Shown: positions 34,792 through 46,798 of the stretch, one piece after another
How the letters are laid out: the number at the start of each line of letters is the position of its first letter
How positions within the stretch are numbered: position 1 is the stretch's first letter
DNA from: Adiantum capillus-veneris
Taxonomy: Eukaryota; Streptophyta; Polypodiopsida; Polypodiales; Pteridaceae
Reading direction: 5' to 3'
DNA length: 64,000 nt
NCBI GenBank assembly: GCA_014529385.2
Contig: CM043962.1
Location: 54,331,905-54,395,904, forward strand
Position numbers and translations under genes: made by a program
The notes under the pieces: model-generated
What the model was told of the DNA's origin: nothing
What the model saw: the letters and a program-made list of their open reading frames with translations, nothing else
Database searches by the model: none

Positions 34792-37700
34792 ATGGATTCC
34801 ACCAAGTCATCGGCAACGAAGAGAAAAAGACCGACAATCAAAGATGCTCTTGCAGAAGCGGAACCCTTTGACATTCCAGCAGAAACCCTCAAGCCAACCA
34901 AAACTTGGGTGGAGGAAGCAGTATTGGAGAAAGAGGGAATAAAGATCTACCAGGGGACTTTCAGAGATCCTCAAGGGCAAGCGGTGGATGTACCGATGAT
35001 CCCACAGGAATTGGTAGAATATAGCAGGTCAGAAGACATCAGCAGGTACTTGGAAAGGGCAGACTTGCACAATTTCTTCACCTCGAGACCATCAGGTGTG
35101 GATACAAGAAGAGTGTACGAGTTGGCAACATCCATTCAGAAGGATGGAAAAGCCACATTGACAGCCATGGATGGAGAGAAAGTAGAAGTACAGATCACTC
35201 CATAGCTCATTGCAGACGCATTGAAGCTGCACAACAAAGGGAGCTTGGTCAGGGAAAGAAGGGAGGCCATAGAGGTCTATGGGCCCAAGAAGCAAAATGC
35301 AACCTATGGAGATATGGCGGACCCAAGAGCGGCAACCCTTTGCCGACTGTACAACCAATTTCTTCATGTTTGCAGTAAAAGACCGCAAAAGTATACGACA
35401 CCACCCCATGCCATTGCGACCACCATCACATGGGCATTAAAGAGCAATATGCCAAAAGAGGTGAATTACACTCAACACATCCAGGAGCAAGTAATTGCCA
35501 TGCACAACGAGAAGCCAAAATACATAGGAGGAGCGGAAATTCTGACAAGAATAGCTTATGAAGCTATTGGAGCTAGAGATCAGTGGCCAAAGGTTCCCTC
35601 CCAGAATGAGTGGCTTAGAGAAGCCGACGAGGAGAAAGAACAGCCCGAAGTATCCAAGAGGGCATCCACAAGAGCACTCCGGAAACTAGAAGTAGTTTCA
35701 GAACCTGAAGAGGATGTGGATGAGCCACTTAAGAAGAAAGTAAAGAAGAAGGTTGCTCCCAAGCAAACCAAAAGTCAGAAAGCGGCAAGAATGGAAAGAC
35801 TAGTGGAGAAGTTTAGAGCGGAAAGAGCTCTAAAGGGTGACTTTGAAGAAAAGTGGGTGCCAGACCCCACTAAAGTCGGAACTAGCTCAGCCAGGCCACA
35901 TATTGATCAATACGATCAATATATTAAAGCTTATGAGGAGTCAAAGGCTATTCTGGAGCAGCAACCTGTCGAGCCATACACTGAAGAGGAGGTACAACAA
36001 TTAAAAGCTGAGCTGAAGAAAGACGACAAGGGAAAAAGGAAAGTAGATGAGTCTACTAAGCCTCAAGAGAAAGATGGGCAAGCCGACAAAGGGAAAGCCA
36101 AGGAAGCTGAGGACAGATATCCCTCTATGACTGATGTACCAAGCCCTAAGAAGACGGAAAAAATTATGGAGGAGACCACAGTAGAGGTGGACACAGATGA
36201 TTTGGAAAAGCCAGAGGCCGAGACCAAAGAAAAGAAGATAGATCCAGTTCAGCAAAAGAGAAATGATTATAGGGATCTGGTAGAGATAGGATACACCGAA
36301 GAAGAGGCCCTTGAGGCAGTTTATGGGATCACCCTACAAAAACAAGAAGAACGGAGGAAAAAACAAAGAGTAAAAAAGAAAGTGAAGAGAAACTGGACGA
36401 ACCGAAAGTACTAGAAGATACAAAGCCAGTGGACGTGGTAGCGGAAAGAGCTTTAGAGTTGACATATGATGATGAAAAAGACATGCACATGGTGCATGAA
36501 CTGCTCAGCAAGATAAAAGAAAGGTCCAAGGCAAAGGAAGTAGAGATTGAGACAGCCAAACAAAGGGAAGCAGAGTTGAAGAGAAAATTAGAGAATGCTA
36601 TGACTGAATCTGAAAGTCATAAAGCATCACTCTATGACGCGGAAAACGAGAGAGACGGCTTGATACTCCAGCTAGCCGAGGCTTCAAGAGAAGTAACAAG
36701 TGCACAGGATGCAAGGGAGCGGATAGAGGATGAGTTGGAGGCGGCCAAGGATGAGCTCATTGAGCTAAGGGAGAGAGTCGAGCTCCAAGAAAGAACAATC
36801 ACTAGACTCAGGACTACCCCTAGAGCTAGCAGAGCAGGAACCGAACAAGAGGGAGCTATCATACCAGCTTTGGAAGAATAGGTCTGGAGCTTACAAAGAG
36901 AGCTAAGATTAGAGCAAGTGCAAAGGTTGCACATTGCGGAGGGATCATTGGCCGCAGAGGAGAGGCTCACATTAGAAAATCAAACACTACGGACAGAGAA
37001 TGAGGCCCTCCGCAAACAGCTCCAAGATCTACAAGAGCAACAAAGAAGAGAGACAGAGACACCACAAGAAGAATCAGGTGGAGCAGCCATAGAGCTACCA
37101 GAAACTGGAGAGGCAACCACAATTGAAGATCCAGCCCCAGCTCAAGAGGTGGCCTCGACTTCAAGAATCTCTGAAGAAGAAGAACAAAGGCTCCATGACC
37201 AAATAGAAAAGTCAGTAGAGGAGAGTGCCAAGGCAGAAATGGAATGGGAGAGGAGACTCCTAATCTCCATTAGACTTCAGGGACTAGACACAAAAGTGCT
37301 CCATGAACATTGGATGCAACCCAGCCTACCTTTCCCTTTGATAAAATTTGAAGTGCTAAAGATGAAAAAGAGAATAGAGGAGGAGCAGTATGTCGCTCTT
37401 TACGAAGGCGACATCACAAAGGAGGAACAATCAAAGAAGATAGTAGATTCGCAACCTAGATGGAGGAAAGGTTGGCTGAACAAATACCCAGCCTACCTCA
37501 TCTACTTGGTGGAGGCACCAAAGGATATTCGGGAGGATGCAACCTTCTGCCCGGTGCCAAGAGTCCGAAACTGGAAAGAGCATGGCAGGATTGCAGAAAA
37601 GAAGCCAAATTGGCTTAATTATCCCAGGATGCCAGGACCAAAGGCAGGAGAGAGAATAGGTAAAGCCTACATGGTGAAAACCCTAACGGGCACCATCAAG

Positions 37701-37838
37701 CTCTTTACTGGCTCTCCTGACCTTTCATGTCAGATGCTCAAGAAAATCTGCAGGACTCTCTTAGCTTGCATTGAAGTGTTCGCGCCAGATAAAGCCACGA
37801 CCAGCTCTCGAGTCTACTATCGACGGCCGACACAGTGA
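34792..37838 (+). mobile_element. Extra 3' ORF of B in the env position
   Basis: About 1000 codons between the second array and the 3' LTR. The first 260 residues look globular (FFTSRPSGVDTRRVYELA, LCRLYNQFLHVCSKRPQKY) and loosely recall the plant 'transposase_32/ORF1' type proteins of gypsy elements. A Lys/Glu-rich middle follows. At about 36430-37060 there is a long heptad-rich coiled coil. The last 200 residues look globular again (RWRKGWLNKYPAYLIYLVE). I see no signal peptide or membrane segment, so it is env-like in position only. Two acceptor-like sites (CTTTCAG near 34747, TTACAG near 34786) precede it. About three breaks. Function unknown. Confidence 0.7.
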
Positions 37839-38099
37839 CTAATATGATGTACGATCTTTCATTGCAGCCTTCTCCAAAAGTGTTACACCTCCTATACCAA
37901 AGGATTATGTTTTTGCCTAGCTTCCACATGCAAACATTCGAAGAAGCTTTCTACACCGGCTTTTTCACCCACGAAAGCAAAATATTCGGCCCAACCTTGA
38001 CCATCGGCAACCTACGATACGAATCACATTTGCAGATGCTCAAGATGACAGGACTTTATTGACCAAGCATAAAATTCATGTCAGGGACGACATGAATGC

Positions 38100-38111
38100 G
38101 GAGGGGGGGAG
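38100..38111 (+). promoter_or_regulatory. Polypurine tract of B
   Basis: GGAGGGGGGGAG, directly before the 3' LTR. Confidence 0.9.
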
Positions 38112-39049
38112 TGTTGAGCCAACAGAGGATCACACCCACATTTTTGCTCACACTCATCATTTTGTAACCATTGATTGTAATAAATGTCTTTCCGACATTA
38201 ATTTTGATTTGAGCCATTCATTAAGTAACGGGACTCAATTGAGTTTCCAGCTTGTAATCCCGAAGTAATTTCACTTGCTGATGTAATTAGTTAGAGATGT
38301 TCTCACCTCCAAGGCTGAGGTATATAAGCCAAAGTTTTTGTAACCTAAGGAGATTCAGATTATTAATCAAAGTGAGTTTTTGAGCACCGTGACTGTGTCT
38401 GAGAGAGAGTGAGAGAGAGAGAGTCTTATCTACCTGCTACGCGAGCTATGGAGCCGCCATTGGAGAAGCGACACCACCTTTGTGTTAGCAACGGCAAGAG
38501 CTATGCACAGATACCAAGAGTGCGTGCTATCAATTTCTATGTGTGGTAAGTTCCTACGAGCTTCGGTGTGAGTTTTCTTCCAACTCGTGTGTTGGAATTG
38601 AGCGTGCAGCATATCTATAGAACCACAACAAGTAGAGCTACACATTTGTACCATCGGGGTCAAGTTTCGATCACCTGTATTTTTGGGCCTGTCTTCATAC
38701 GCGTTTATCGCATGGAGTGGTTATAGGTTGATTTTGCAGTTCAAGTATTTAGGGTGTTGTTCTTACCTAGTGTATAGACTTCCCCTTGAGTTTGAGATCG
38801 ATTCAATGATTCTTGATCCTGTTTCGTATAGCATTCGTTCGTAGTACGGATTTCAGTCACTTGCGTATTTTAGAACTTAGATTTGATTTCCTTAGTAGTG
38901 ATTGTCATTAGAAGGTCGAGTAGGTGATTTGAAACCCACCTAGTTGTTTCCATGCACCTGCGGGTCAAGCTCCGTCCTCGTCTGACAAATTCTGTTGTTG
39001 GTTGAGTTCTCGCTATTTAGCTTCCACTAGCGGCGTAACTGCCTTAACA
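38112..39049 (+). repeat. 3' LTR of element B
   Basis: 938 bp, pair of 12296-13235. Followed by CTAGG target duplication. TATATAA at 38321-38327. Confidence 0.95.
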
Positions 39050-39054
39050 CTAGG

Positions 39055-41150
39055 TTAAAGACCAACCAAACCCAAGAGGATAGATGGCTAAGATATCCTC
39101 ATCCAGGGTATGGCAAAGAGAGTTTGCAAATGTGCAAGGACCTCATCCTTGCGGCCCAAGCTCTTATGGGACCACATGTTCTAGATGCTCCAAAAATTGA
39201 GGTGCTAATCCATGAAAAAATCTCGGAATTGGAAAGTCATGGTATTGTAAACAAAGAGGAAGAGCCAGGAGTTGAGGCACCTTTAAAGTAGCCAATACCA
39301 TAGATGGAGTGGGCTCACAAGTAGTGATGCCTATTCCAAAGGTAGAAGAACCGTGGCCACAATCCTTATGGAAATCGATCAGAAACCAAAAAGATGGTAG
39401 TGCTACTTTACAGTCAGCACCTATCCCTAAGATAAACATGGATCATGAATTTTTCCCAGGGGATATACGATCTCTATACGGGGATGTTGGGTATATCGCA
39501 TCTGAAGAGAGTAAACCACTCTCTCTAAAGACTTTGCCATCTTTCATAAGAGAACTCAAAACAAAATCGGAGTTTAAAATGGTACCTTCTTAGTGGAAAG
39601 CCACACCAAACATGATGGATACCAAGAGCTTGCATGAATTGATGTCTTCTCCTATACAATGTACACTTTATCTCTCAGAGCTACTAAAAATTAGACCGCA
39701 TGTATGGGGCCAAATGGGCAAAAACCTGGAAAACATGGGGTTGAAAATCCCTTCACATGACCATCTTGCGAACAAAAACATAGATGACACCTTGCATAAG
39801 AAACCAGAGACAAAGCCAGTACCAGTAAATAAGGTGGGTGACTATTGTGAAGGAGAAGAAAGAAACAGTGAACACCACCTTACCACTAGAGTACAAAGGA
39901 GTAAATACGATTACTATATTAGATAGTGGGACAGGAATTGCCATTGCAACCAAAGAAATATGGAAAAAATGGGAAAAGCGTGATCTTACAAAAAATCAAA
40001 TGAAATTGCAATTAGCAGATGGATACGTGGAGAAATCGGTTGGAATATTAGAACAAATAATTGTATCCTCGTGTGGCATAGAGTATGAGCACACCTTTTC
40101 CATAACAAATTTTGATAAGAGCATCAACTTTGATATCATATTGGGTAGACCATTCATGCGTAAGCTCAAAATGGTACAAGACTGGGGCTATGACTACTTG
40201 TTGAGACACAAGGATGCCACTACAAAAATCAGTGTCAAAGATCATAGCTATATAGATGGAGAACAAACCCCGGGGGAAGAATTAAACTCCACAATTGATT
40301 TGGAAAGCAAAGCGCATATTTGGATGTGTGGAGCTCCTGAGAGTGTAAGCCTGAGGAAGGAGGATTGTATTCTTGATCGACCTGTGGAGGACACATACTA
40401 TATTCCAGAACCATTTCTAGAGGAGTTATTTGAACCCTTTGGATGGGATCAAATACTGGCGACTCTTAATGTCTGCATAAATGAGGTGACCAACACAATT
40501 TTTTTTGATGAAGATGGATATGATATAATTCCCTTATTTACGATAAAGGTGTTGAATGAAGCTAATAAATTTTGTGAGTGGAAAAGCAAAAATGGTGAGA
40601 CAGATAGCAACATCATGGAGCATGAGGCAAAAGTGAAAACAAAGGAAGCAGAGCAACCACAAGAATATGTCATCATTGACATACCTGAAGAATCGACAAA
40701 CATTATTTCAAAGAAGCCGACTCCAGTTAAAGTGCAAATGAAAGCAAATGAAGGAAAAAAAGCCTCCAAGCTTCGCATCAATTGTTCAGGAAATGCAATA
40801 TCAAGAGAAGAACAAGGACAAGGAAGAAGATCGACTGTCTCCTACGACAATTAAATTCAGCATATGTGGAGAAACAAGACTCAAAATCACATGTTCAGGT
40901 GTGATAGATTTTAAAGTGACAAAGAATGTAATGTCCTATGATATGTGGATAATGATGGGGAAGCCGCCAATCACTGAGTTGGAGGAGATATTGTACACAA
41001 GTTCTAAAACGGAGATTCCTAGCTTTGGAGTGGCAGAAGCCGCACTCAAATTGAGTTCTGGGGAGTATAAAGATACCTGTCGCATACTCGACTCCCATCA
41101 CATCAAAGAGAATTTGGTCCTGATAGAAAGATGGAGGAACATCTTCTTTT
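39055..41150 (+). mobile_element. Gag C-terminal and retropepsin part of A
   Basis: Continues A after the B insertion (RLKTNQTQEDRWLRYPHP...). It contains the conserved pre-protease leader (SSPIQCTLYLSELLKIRPHVW). The retropepsin lies at about 39870-40220, with ITILDSGTGIAIATKEIWKKW, LQLADGYVEKSVG and IILGRPFMRKLKMVQDWGYD. A region matching B's pre-RT linker follows. No RT follows. Several breaks. Confidence 0.85.
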
Positions 41151-41159
41151 GACAACAAT

Positions 41160-42400
41160 CAAAAACTTCAACAACGACAACGACAACAGTAAGACTCCAT
41201 GAAGCTTCTCAAATCCATGTGGAGAAGAAATTGCCAACCATCACGGAAAAAGGTAAAGCAAAGGTAAACATTGAAGTATATCAACCTTGCAAGACGACTT
41301 TACCTTCAACACGCGTACATCAAACTTCCAATGAAGCTTCTAAATCAAGAGCCAAACCATCAACAATGCAATGGAAACCAAAGCACAAAGTCTACCAACC
41401 AAAGTTTCCATCACAAAAAAGCATCCAGAAGAAGCCAAAGAATGTCAACCAAGTGTTGGTATCCAAAGAACACATCAAAGTCAAAGACCCAGTTTGGATA
41501 TATGAAGCGCAATTTCAACATCAACAACAAAAGGTGACAGGGTGGGTAGCATGAAATGAGTCAATCACTTCTCAGGGCTACTTCCTAGGAAATGCTAATG
41601 TTTGGGTCAAAAAGCCTAAAGTAATAGCCTGGACCTACCGAGCTCAACCAACAAGTTCTACAAAGAACAATATGCACAATCAACACAAGGAAAACAACTC
41701 AAGCAGGAGAAAGAACAACAGCAAAAGGAACCAAAAGAAAAGATCGAAGAAGCAAACAATGTGACAAGTTTGGGTACCAAAGTCAATCGTTAGCCAATCT
41801 ACCCGACAAATAGAGGTGAAGCAATGGATAATTCCAGTCAAGCTACTTGAAGCTCAAGGATTCTATGCAGGTAACACTCAAATATGGTTACCAAAAAGTG
41901 TAGCTCAATCAGGAACAACCCAAAGAAATCATGCAGCACAAGCTTCTACCCAAAGGCAAGCAATGATAACCAATAGCCAACAAAAGCCAATTGCAACCAA
42001 GGCTTCTGCAATCTACATATGGATACCTCGTCATCAACTACTGAATTAGGGCTTCTAAAACGGAAACAATCAATTATGGATATCGAAGCCTAGTGTCCAT
42101 CAAGTCATTGAGAAAAATAAGCAAATACAAAAGATGGTCACAAAAGGGCCAAAGACAAGGTGGGTTCCAAAATTGCTAGTAGAAACTCAATCACAAAGAA
42201 CCCACACACATCAACAATTGCTTCTCATGGAAAATAAAGCACAAGCTCCCTTAGTCCTTACAAGGGCTGAAGGACTTGCTTCAATAGGCAACTTCAACAT
42301 ACGGCAAGCAATCAAGAGGAGCCAAAATATGCCAACCTACTCGACAAAATGGTGGCATCCAGTGACCAAAACAATGGAAAAGGCCTAAAATTCCAGAACT
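41160..42400 (+). mobile_element. W-rich tail region of A
   Basis: Gln/Lys/Thr-rich frames carrying repeated W-motifs such as MQWKPKHK, QVWVPKS, TQIWLPKS, YIWIPRH and TRWVPKL, spaced about 20-40 residues. Equivalent to the tail after integrase in B (about 31320-31780). Several breaks. Confidence 0.75.
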
Positions 42401-43541
42401 TATGGAATTGGGTTTCTGGCCTTGAACAGGTACGTCCAAGTCGCCAATAAAAATACATGGCATAATAGTCAGAGTCCGACAGCTAAGCCACTAAATGAGA
42501 GATGTGGTAGTCCCAAATCTTCATGTAATACTCTCTATGGTCTAAGCGTCTTAGCTATTCTATGTGCTGCTCAAGCTGGAAGAGTTGAGCATAATTAGTT
42601 GTGTCGGTCATGCTTGTATAGGCGAGCATAAGAGTCAAAGTCATTGTAGTATAGTGGTAAGTGAAGGAGGAAGTCCAAAAGACACTCATGAACTTAGCAC
42701 AATGAGGTATGAGTGGAGAAGCTTCTACATTGAAAACCCTTCTTGGAAACGTGGAAGCTATTGAGACGTTCTTTGATGTCACATGTGCTACATTTGTTCC
42801 TTGAAACACCAATCAGCTCCATCTTCCACACTGCATGATTTTGTTCAAAAAAAAATTATATGCATATAGAGTGTCCCATAATTGGCACTTGCATTAGGCA
42901 CTCTTTCTTTGTTTCTCCCACGCACTCACCTTGCATGGATGATAGGTAATTCAAGTGGAGTTGCTCAACTCCAATAAGAGCGTATACCAAAGGAACTTTT
43001 TTTCCACCGGGTTTTTTCTGTTTGGTCATTCAGGTTTTAGACCCTAATCTAGAAACCCTCATCGACTTCTTGTATATATTCCTTCTACATAAAAAATAAG
43101 GAAATGTCTACCCAAATCAATCGACAATGACTTGGAGCAAAAACTTAAGGTCTCCATATGCTTATCAAGAGAATATTTTATCTCCTCCAAGGTTGACAAC
43201 AAAGCCCCATCAAACAATGACAAGTCAAAGAATGGCCTTCAACGACAAGCAATGAAAAATTCCGCAAGAGATTCATCAATAACAATCAAAAGTAGCACAC
43301 AGTGCTTCAACATTGATGACCTATTGTGCAAACAACTCAAATTACAATGGACATGGAAAGCATATCCATCATATAGTCCACGCCACAGAGAGGATTGGTT
43401 CTATAAACTCAAAAACTTTAAAATCCTTCTTCATGGTGCCAAGACTGGCAACAAAGAGCAGAGGGCACAATGAGAAGAAAATTTATCTTGATACTCAAAG
43501 ATCAAATCACGTATCAACAACATGGTAGATATGAATCACTC
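42401..43541 (+). other. 3' untranslated region of A
   Basis: No recognisable protein. Holds a tRNA-Asp 5'-half-like stretch (42640-42662) and a T-rich word 'ttttttttccaccgggtttt' near 43000. Confidence 0.55.
42640..42662 (+). other. tRNA-Asp 5'-half-like sequence
   Basis: GTCATTGTAGTATAGTGGTA and the next bases AGT match the first 23 bases of plant tRNA-Asp(GTC) except at position 4. They include the D-loop and A-box. After this the match stops: no anticodon arm or T arm. So it is a half, not a gene. Confidence 0.55.
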
Positions 43542-43555
43542 AAGGAAGGGGGGAG
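43542..43555 (+). promoter_or_regulatory. Polypurine tract-like end of A
   Basis: AAGGAAGGGGGGAG followed by TG, like the tract before B's 3' LTR. The sequence beyond soon reads as RNase H of another element, so A's 3' LTR is missing or only a few tens of bases remain. Confidence 0.6.
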
Positions 43556-45190
43556 TGTCATCAATGGCAAAGCACTTCCCAAGCTGAATAATTACACAGC
43601 TTACTGAGAAGGAGTGCTTGGGAATGATTTATGCACTGCAAAAGTTTAGATTCAGACTTTACCTATTGGCAAATTTTTTTCATGTGGATCACCAGGCATT
43701 GATCTACTTAGTGAACAAACCCCACCTTTTCGAAAGGTTAGCCAGGTGGATACTTTTTGCAAGAATTTGATTATGTGGTGAAACATACTCTAGGCAGACT
43801 TCATGTATTAGGTAGATTAAAAACATGAGAGGAAGATTCTGTAGGAGTTCTTGATTAATTGCTTGATACAAAGCCGTTTCTAGTTCAGGTGGTTGACCAG
43901 TTAGGGGACTGGTATGATGATATGCTTCAGCTCTTGACTAAAGGGGTGTAACCTGAAGCAATGACTAAGGATCAAAGGAAAAGACCAGCATTAAGAAGTA
44001 AACCTTTTACAATTCTTGCAGGAGTTTTGTACAAAAGAGGAATTGACTAGGTGATCAGGAGATGTGTTCCTGAGTTTGAACAAAAAGCAGTACTGGAAGA
44101 GGCTCCTGCAGGTAGTTTAGGAGGGAAATTTTTAGGAGATGTAACCGAAAGAAAAATATTTCAAGATGGACTTTGCTAGCCAACTACTATAAAGGATGCT
44201 TGGGAATTCAGTAAGAAGTGTTTTTTGTGTCAAAGGGAGGGCAAACCATTGAATGTAGACAGGATGCCCTTGCAACCTATCTTACCTTTGGAACCATTCA
44301 GAAGTGGGGATTAGATTTTATTAGTCCTATTAGGCCACCTGCAAAGTTCACACAGAAAAGGTACATCTTGGTTGCAATTGATTACTGCACAAAATGGGTG
44401 GAAGTTGTGGATTTGAGAGATAAAAAATCAAGGAGTGTGGCCAAATTTTTGTACAAAAATATTATGACCAGGTTTGGATGTCTTATTGAGTTGATTTTTT
44501 ATTAGGAAGGACATTTTATTAACAAAGTGATCAATAAACTGATTGAACTACACATAATATTATACAAGAAATCAATTATGTATTATCCTCGGGCAAATGG
44601 GCAAGTAGAGAGTACCAATAAGATCTTGATCAGGACAATCAAGAAGTTGGTGAATCAAAATAGGATAGACTGGGATGAGAAATTGGATTCAGCACTCTGG
44701 GCTTTTAGGATAGCATTTAAACTGACTACTGGCATGACACCATTCAAGTTGGTGTATGGATTGAAAGTCGTAGCTCCTATGGAGTTTCTAGTACCAAGCC
44801 TTAGGGTTGCAGTTCAATAAAAATTATTTCCTTAAGAGTCATTCAACTGCAGAAAGGAAGCATTATTCAAAGTGGAAGAAGATAGAGTTCAAAGTCTGTA
44901 TATTGTAAAGGTTATCCAGCAAAGAAGGCAATCTTGTATCAACAAAAATATAAAGTTTAAGATTTTTACTATATGAGATTGGATGATGGTTTACAACTGG
45001 GACCAAGACCTAGAAAATTGAAATTGAGGTATGTAAGACCATTTTAGATAGTTAGGTATGTGGGGCCTAATACTTTTATTTTGGCTGATGAGTGAGGACA
45101 GGTAGTTGCCAAGCCAATGAATGGTTTTTGACTTAAACCCATTTTTGGAGAAATAAAGGGTACTTGAGTAGAGCATAACATTAATGATGT
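43556..45190 (+). mobile_element. Gypsy fragment C1 (RNase H, integrase)
   Basis: Parts in order: RNase H end (TEKECLGMIYALQKFRF, DHQALIYLVNKP), HHCC region, integrase core at about 44220-44820 (KWGLDFISPIRPPAK, IDYCTKWVEVVDL, YYPRANGQVESTNK, LWAFRIAFKLTTGMTPF), and a short C-terminal region. Many breaks. No LTR seen. Confidence 0.8.
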
Positions 45191-45780
45191 TAGTGGGATA
45201 GAGATATCTTATGCATGCAAGACAATTGAAGAGATGACCATTTCAAAAAGCACTAAGAATTCTCCTACACTTCGTTTTTCTTCTACTTTGTGTTTTTTTG
45301 TTTGTTGTAGCATGTCAAGCCTTCGCAATACATTTGTGGGCGCAGGGTTTGACTCAAAGATAGAAGATGATGTCCCTTTGTCACGCTGCAACCTCTACAC
45401 AAATATCAATATTAAAAATCTGTACTACTTGATTCCCTTCTAGAGGATGAGCCAGAAATGCTTACACCTATAACAACACTACCACCTGCCAAGGAGGAAG
45501 TGTTCCAAGAGTACACCTTCTTGGAATTCCGGTAGGATTTGGTGGCAAATGAAGAGAATATTCCATGGTTGAAGAAAATAGGGTTACTAAATTTTGCAAG
45601 GCTACCCTTGGTGAGTTAGAGGCAAAATCAGATGCCAATGGTATTCTTAAAGTATTTGCAGGTGAATGATGGACATATCTTTTCAGAGGGCTATTTGACT
45701 AAAAAATTGATTGCACAGGTGCTTAATGTACCTACTGCAAAAGCTAATGAGGTGAGTAAAGCAATTGAGAAGAAGGTAGG
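45191..45780 (+). other. Low-coding stretch between C1 and C2
   Basis: Short frames in this stretch lack domains. From about 45430 it may be the pre-RT linker of C2. No LTR boundary seen. Confidence 0.4.
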
Positions 45781-46798
45781 TTCATAAACAAAGGTGGCAA
45801 GCAGTGATCGGCTATTTCCAATAGTGATAGCTCCGAAGAAAAATGGAAAGCTAAGGATATGTGTAGATTACAGGAAGTTAAATGCTCAAACCATCAAGAC
45901 CCTTTTCCACTACCCTTTACACACATGTTATTGGATGAGATTGTAGGCCACAAAATATACAATTTTATGGATGGATACACTGGCTACAATAAACTTAAGA
46001 CTGCACCTAAAGATTGGGCTAAAACAACATTCATCACATCACTAAATGGAGAGCGTTTATGTACCTAGTTATGCCATTTGGACTCTGTAATGCTCCAACA
46101 ACCTTCTAGAGATGTATGATGGAGATATTCAGCGAGTTTCTACACAAATTTTGGGCCATATTTGTCGATAATTCTACCATCTTCTCCACAAAGAAAATGC
46201 ATTTTTTATTCTTGGAGATGGTTTTTGAGAGGTGTAGGGAGAAAAGAATATGCCTAAACCCTTTCAAATCAATGTTCATGGTAAGGAAAGGCCAACTCTA
46301 GGACACATTGTCTCTAGAAATGGCATTGAGATGGCCACTAATAAAGTTAAGTGTATTCAACAAGCCATAGCACTCACAATAGTGTTTGAACTAAGCTCCT
46401 TTTTTGGGGTATATCAACTTCTACAGAAGGTTTATTCATATATTTTCAGCCAAAGAACTTCCCTTATATGAGTTAACCAAGAAAGGGAATAAGTTCTTTT
46501 GGACCCACGAATGTGAGCAAAGTTTTCAGTGCTTGAAGGATGTGATCAACAAAAAGCCAGTCCTTTGTTAATCAGATTGGTATGTAATCTATCATATGCA
46601 TGTTGATGTTTCTCGAATGGTGATGGGAGCTATACTACTGGCCCAACTTGATGGGAAGACATATTATCTAGTCACCATCATTGGGGGAGCCTTGTACAAA
46701 CTAGGCATTGATGGAGTTCTCAAAAGATGTGTACCTATGGGAGGAAGAATAGAATTCATCACACAAAGGCCCATAGTGGAGATGTTGGAGGAAATTTC
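45781..46798 (+). mobile_element. Gypsy fragment C2 (RT to start of integrase)
   Basis: RT motifs APKKNGKLRICVDYRKLNAQ, YNFMDGYTGYNKLKTAPKDW, and the region after the active site; then the start of RNase H (MHVDVSRMVMGAILLAQ), then an HHCC-like LYKLGIDGVLKRCVP. Many breaks. It ends where the LTR at 46799 begins. C1 and C2 could be parts of one rearranged element, since RT here follows integrase in map order. Confidence 0.75.

Larger units (their letters stand above)
12296..39049 (+). mobile_element. Large Ty3/gypsy element B (Athila/Tat-like), nearly whole
   Basis: Bounded by LTRs of 940 and 938 bp (TGTTGAGCC...TTAACA) and a 5-bp target duplication CTAGG (12291-12295 and 39050-39054). Total span is 26.75 kb, or about 19.1 kb without the CACTA inside its leader. 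Order: LTR, tRNA-Asp primer site, leader with palindrome array (split by CACTA), gag with N-terminal extension, retropepsin, RT, RNase H, two HHCC modules, integrase, second retropepsin-like domain, W-rich tail, internal purine tract, second palindrome array, extra 3' ORF with coiled coils, purine tract, LTR. The LTRs differ at about 31 of 938 positions (3.3%), mostly transitions; at 6.5e-9 to 1.3e-8 substitutions per site per year this suggests roughly 1-3 million years. About half a dozen breaks in gag-pol and about three in the extra ORF. Confidence 0.95.
1657..43555 (+). mobile_element. Old Ty3/gypsy element A, split by two insertions
   Basis: An Athila/Tat-type gypsy fossil in three blocks: about 1657-5053 (LTR, primer site, repeat-rich leader), 10563-12295 (gag N-terminal and capsid part), and 39050-43555 (gag C-terminal part, retropepsin, W-rich tail, purine tract). 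The blocks belong together because the copia insertion between 5053 and 10563 is bounded by CCTCA on both sides and element B by CTAGG on both sides. The protein context also runs on across B: an AYDAR-like motif on the left and RLKTNQTQE on the right match an uninterrupted stretch in B. No RT, RNase H or integrase part is seen. Many breaks. It is clearly older than B and the copia element, which both sit inside it. The LTR start is uncertain. Confidence 0.75.

Noticed and set aside
42640-42715. Functional tRNA-Asp gene
   Set aside because: Only the first 23 bases match; no anticodon arm, T arm or B box follows.
43556-43590. Start of a 3' LTR of element A
   Set aside because: TGTCAT resembles 1657, but the sequence after it reads as RNase H of fragment C1, so the likeness may be chance.
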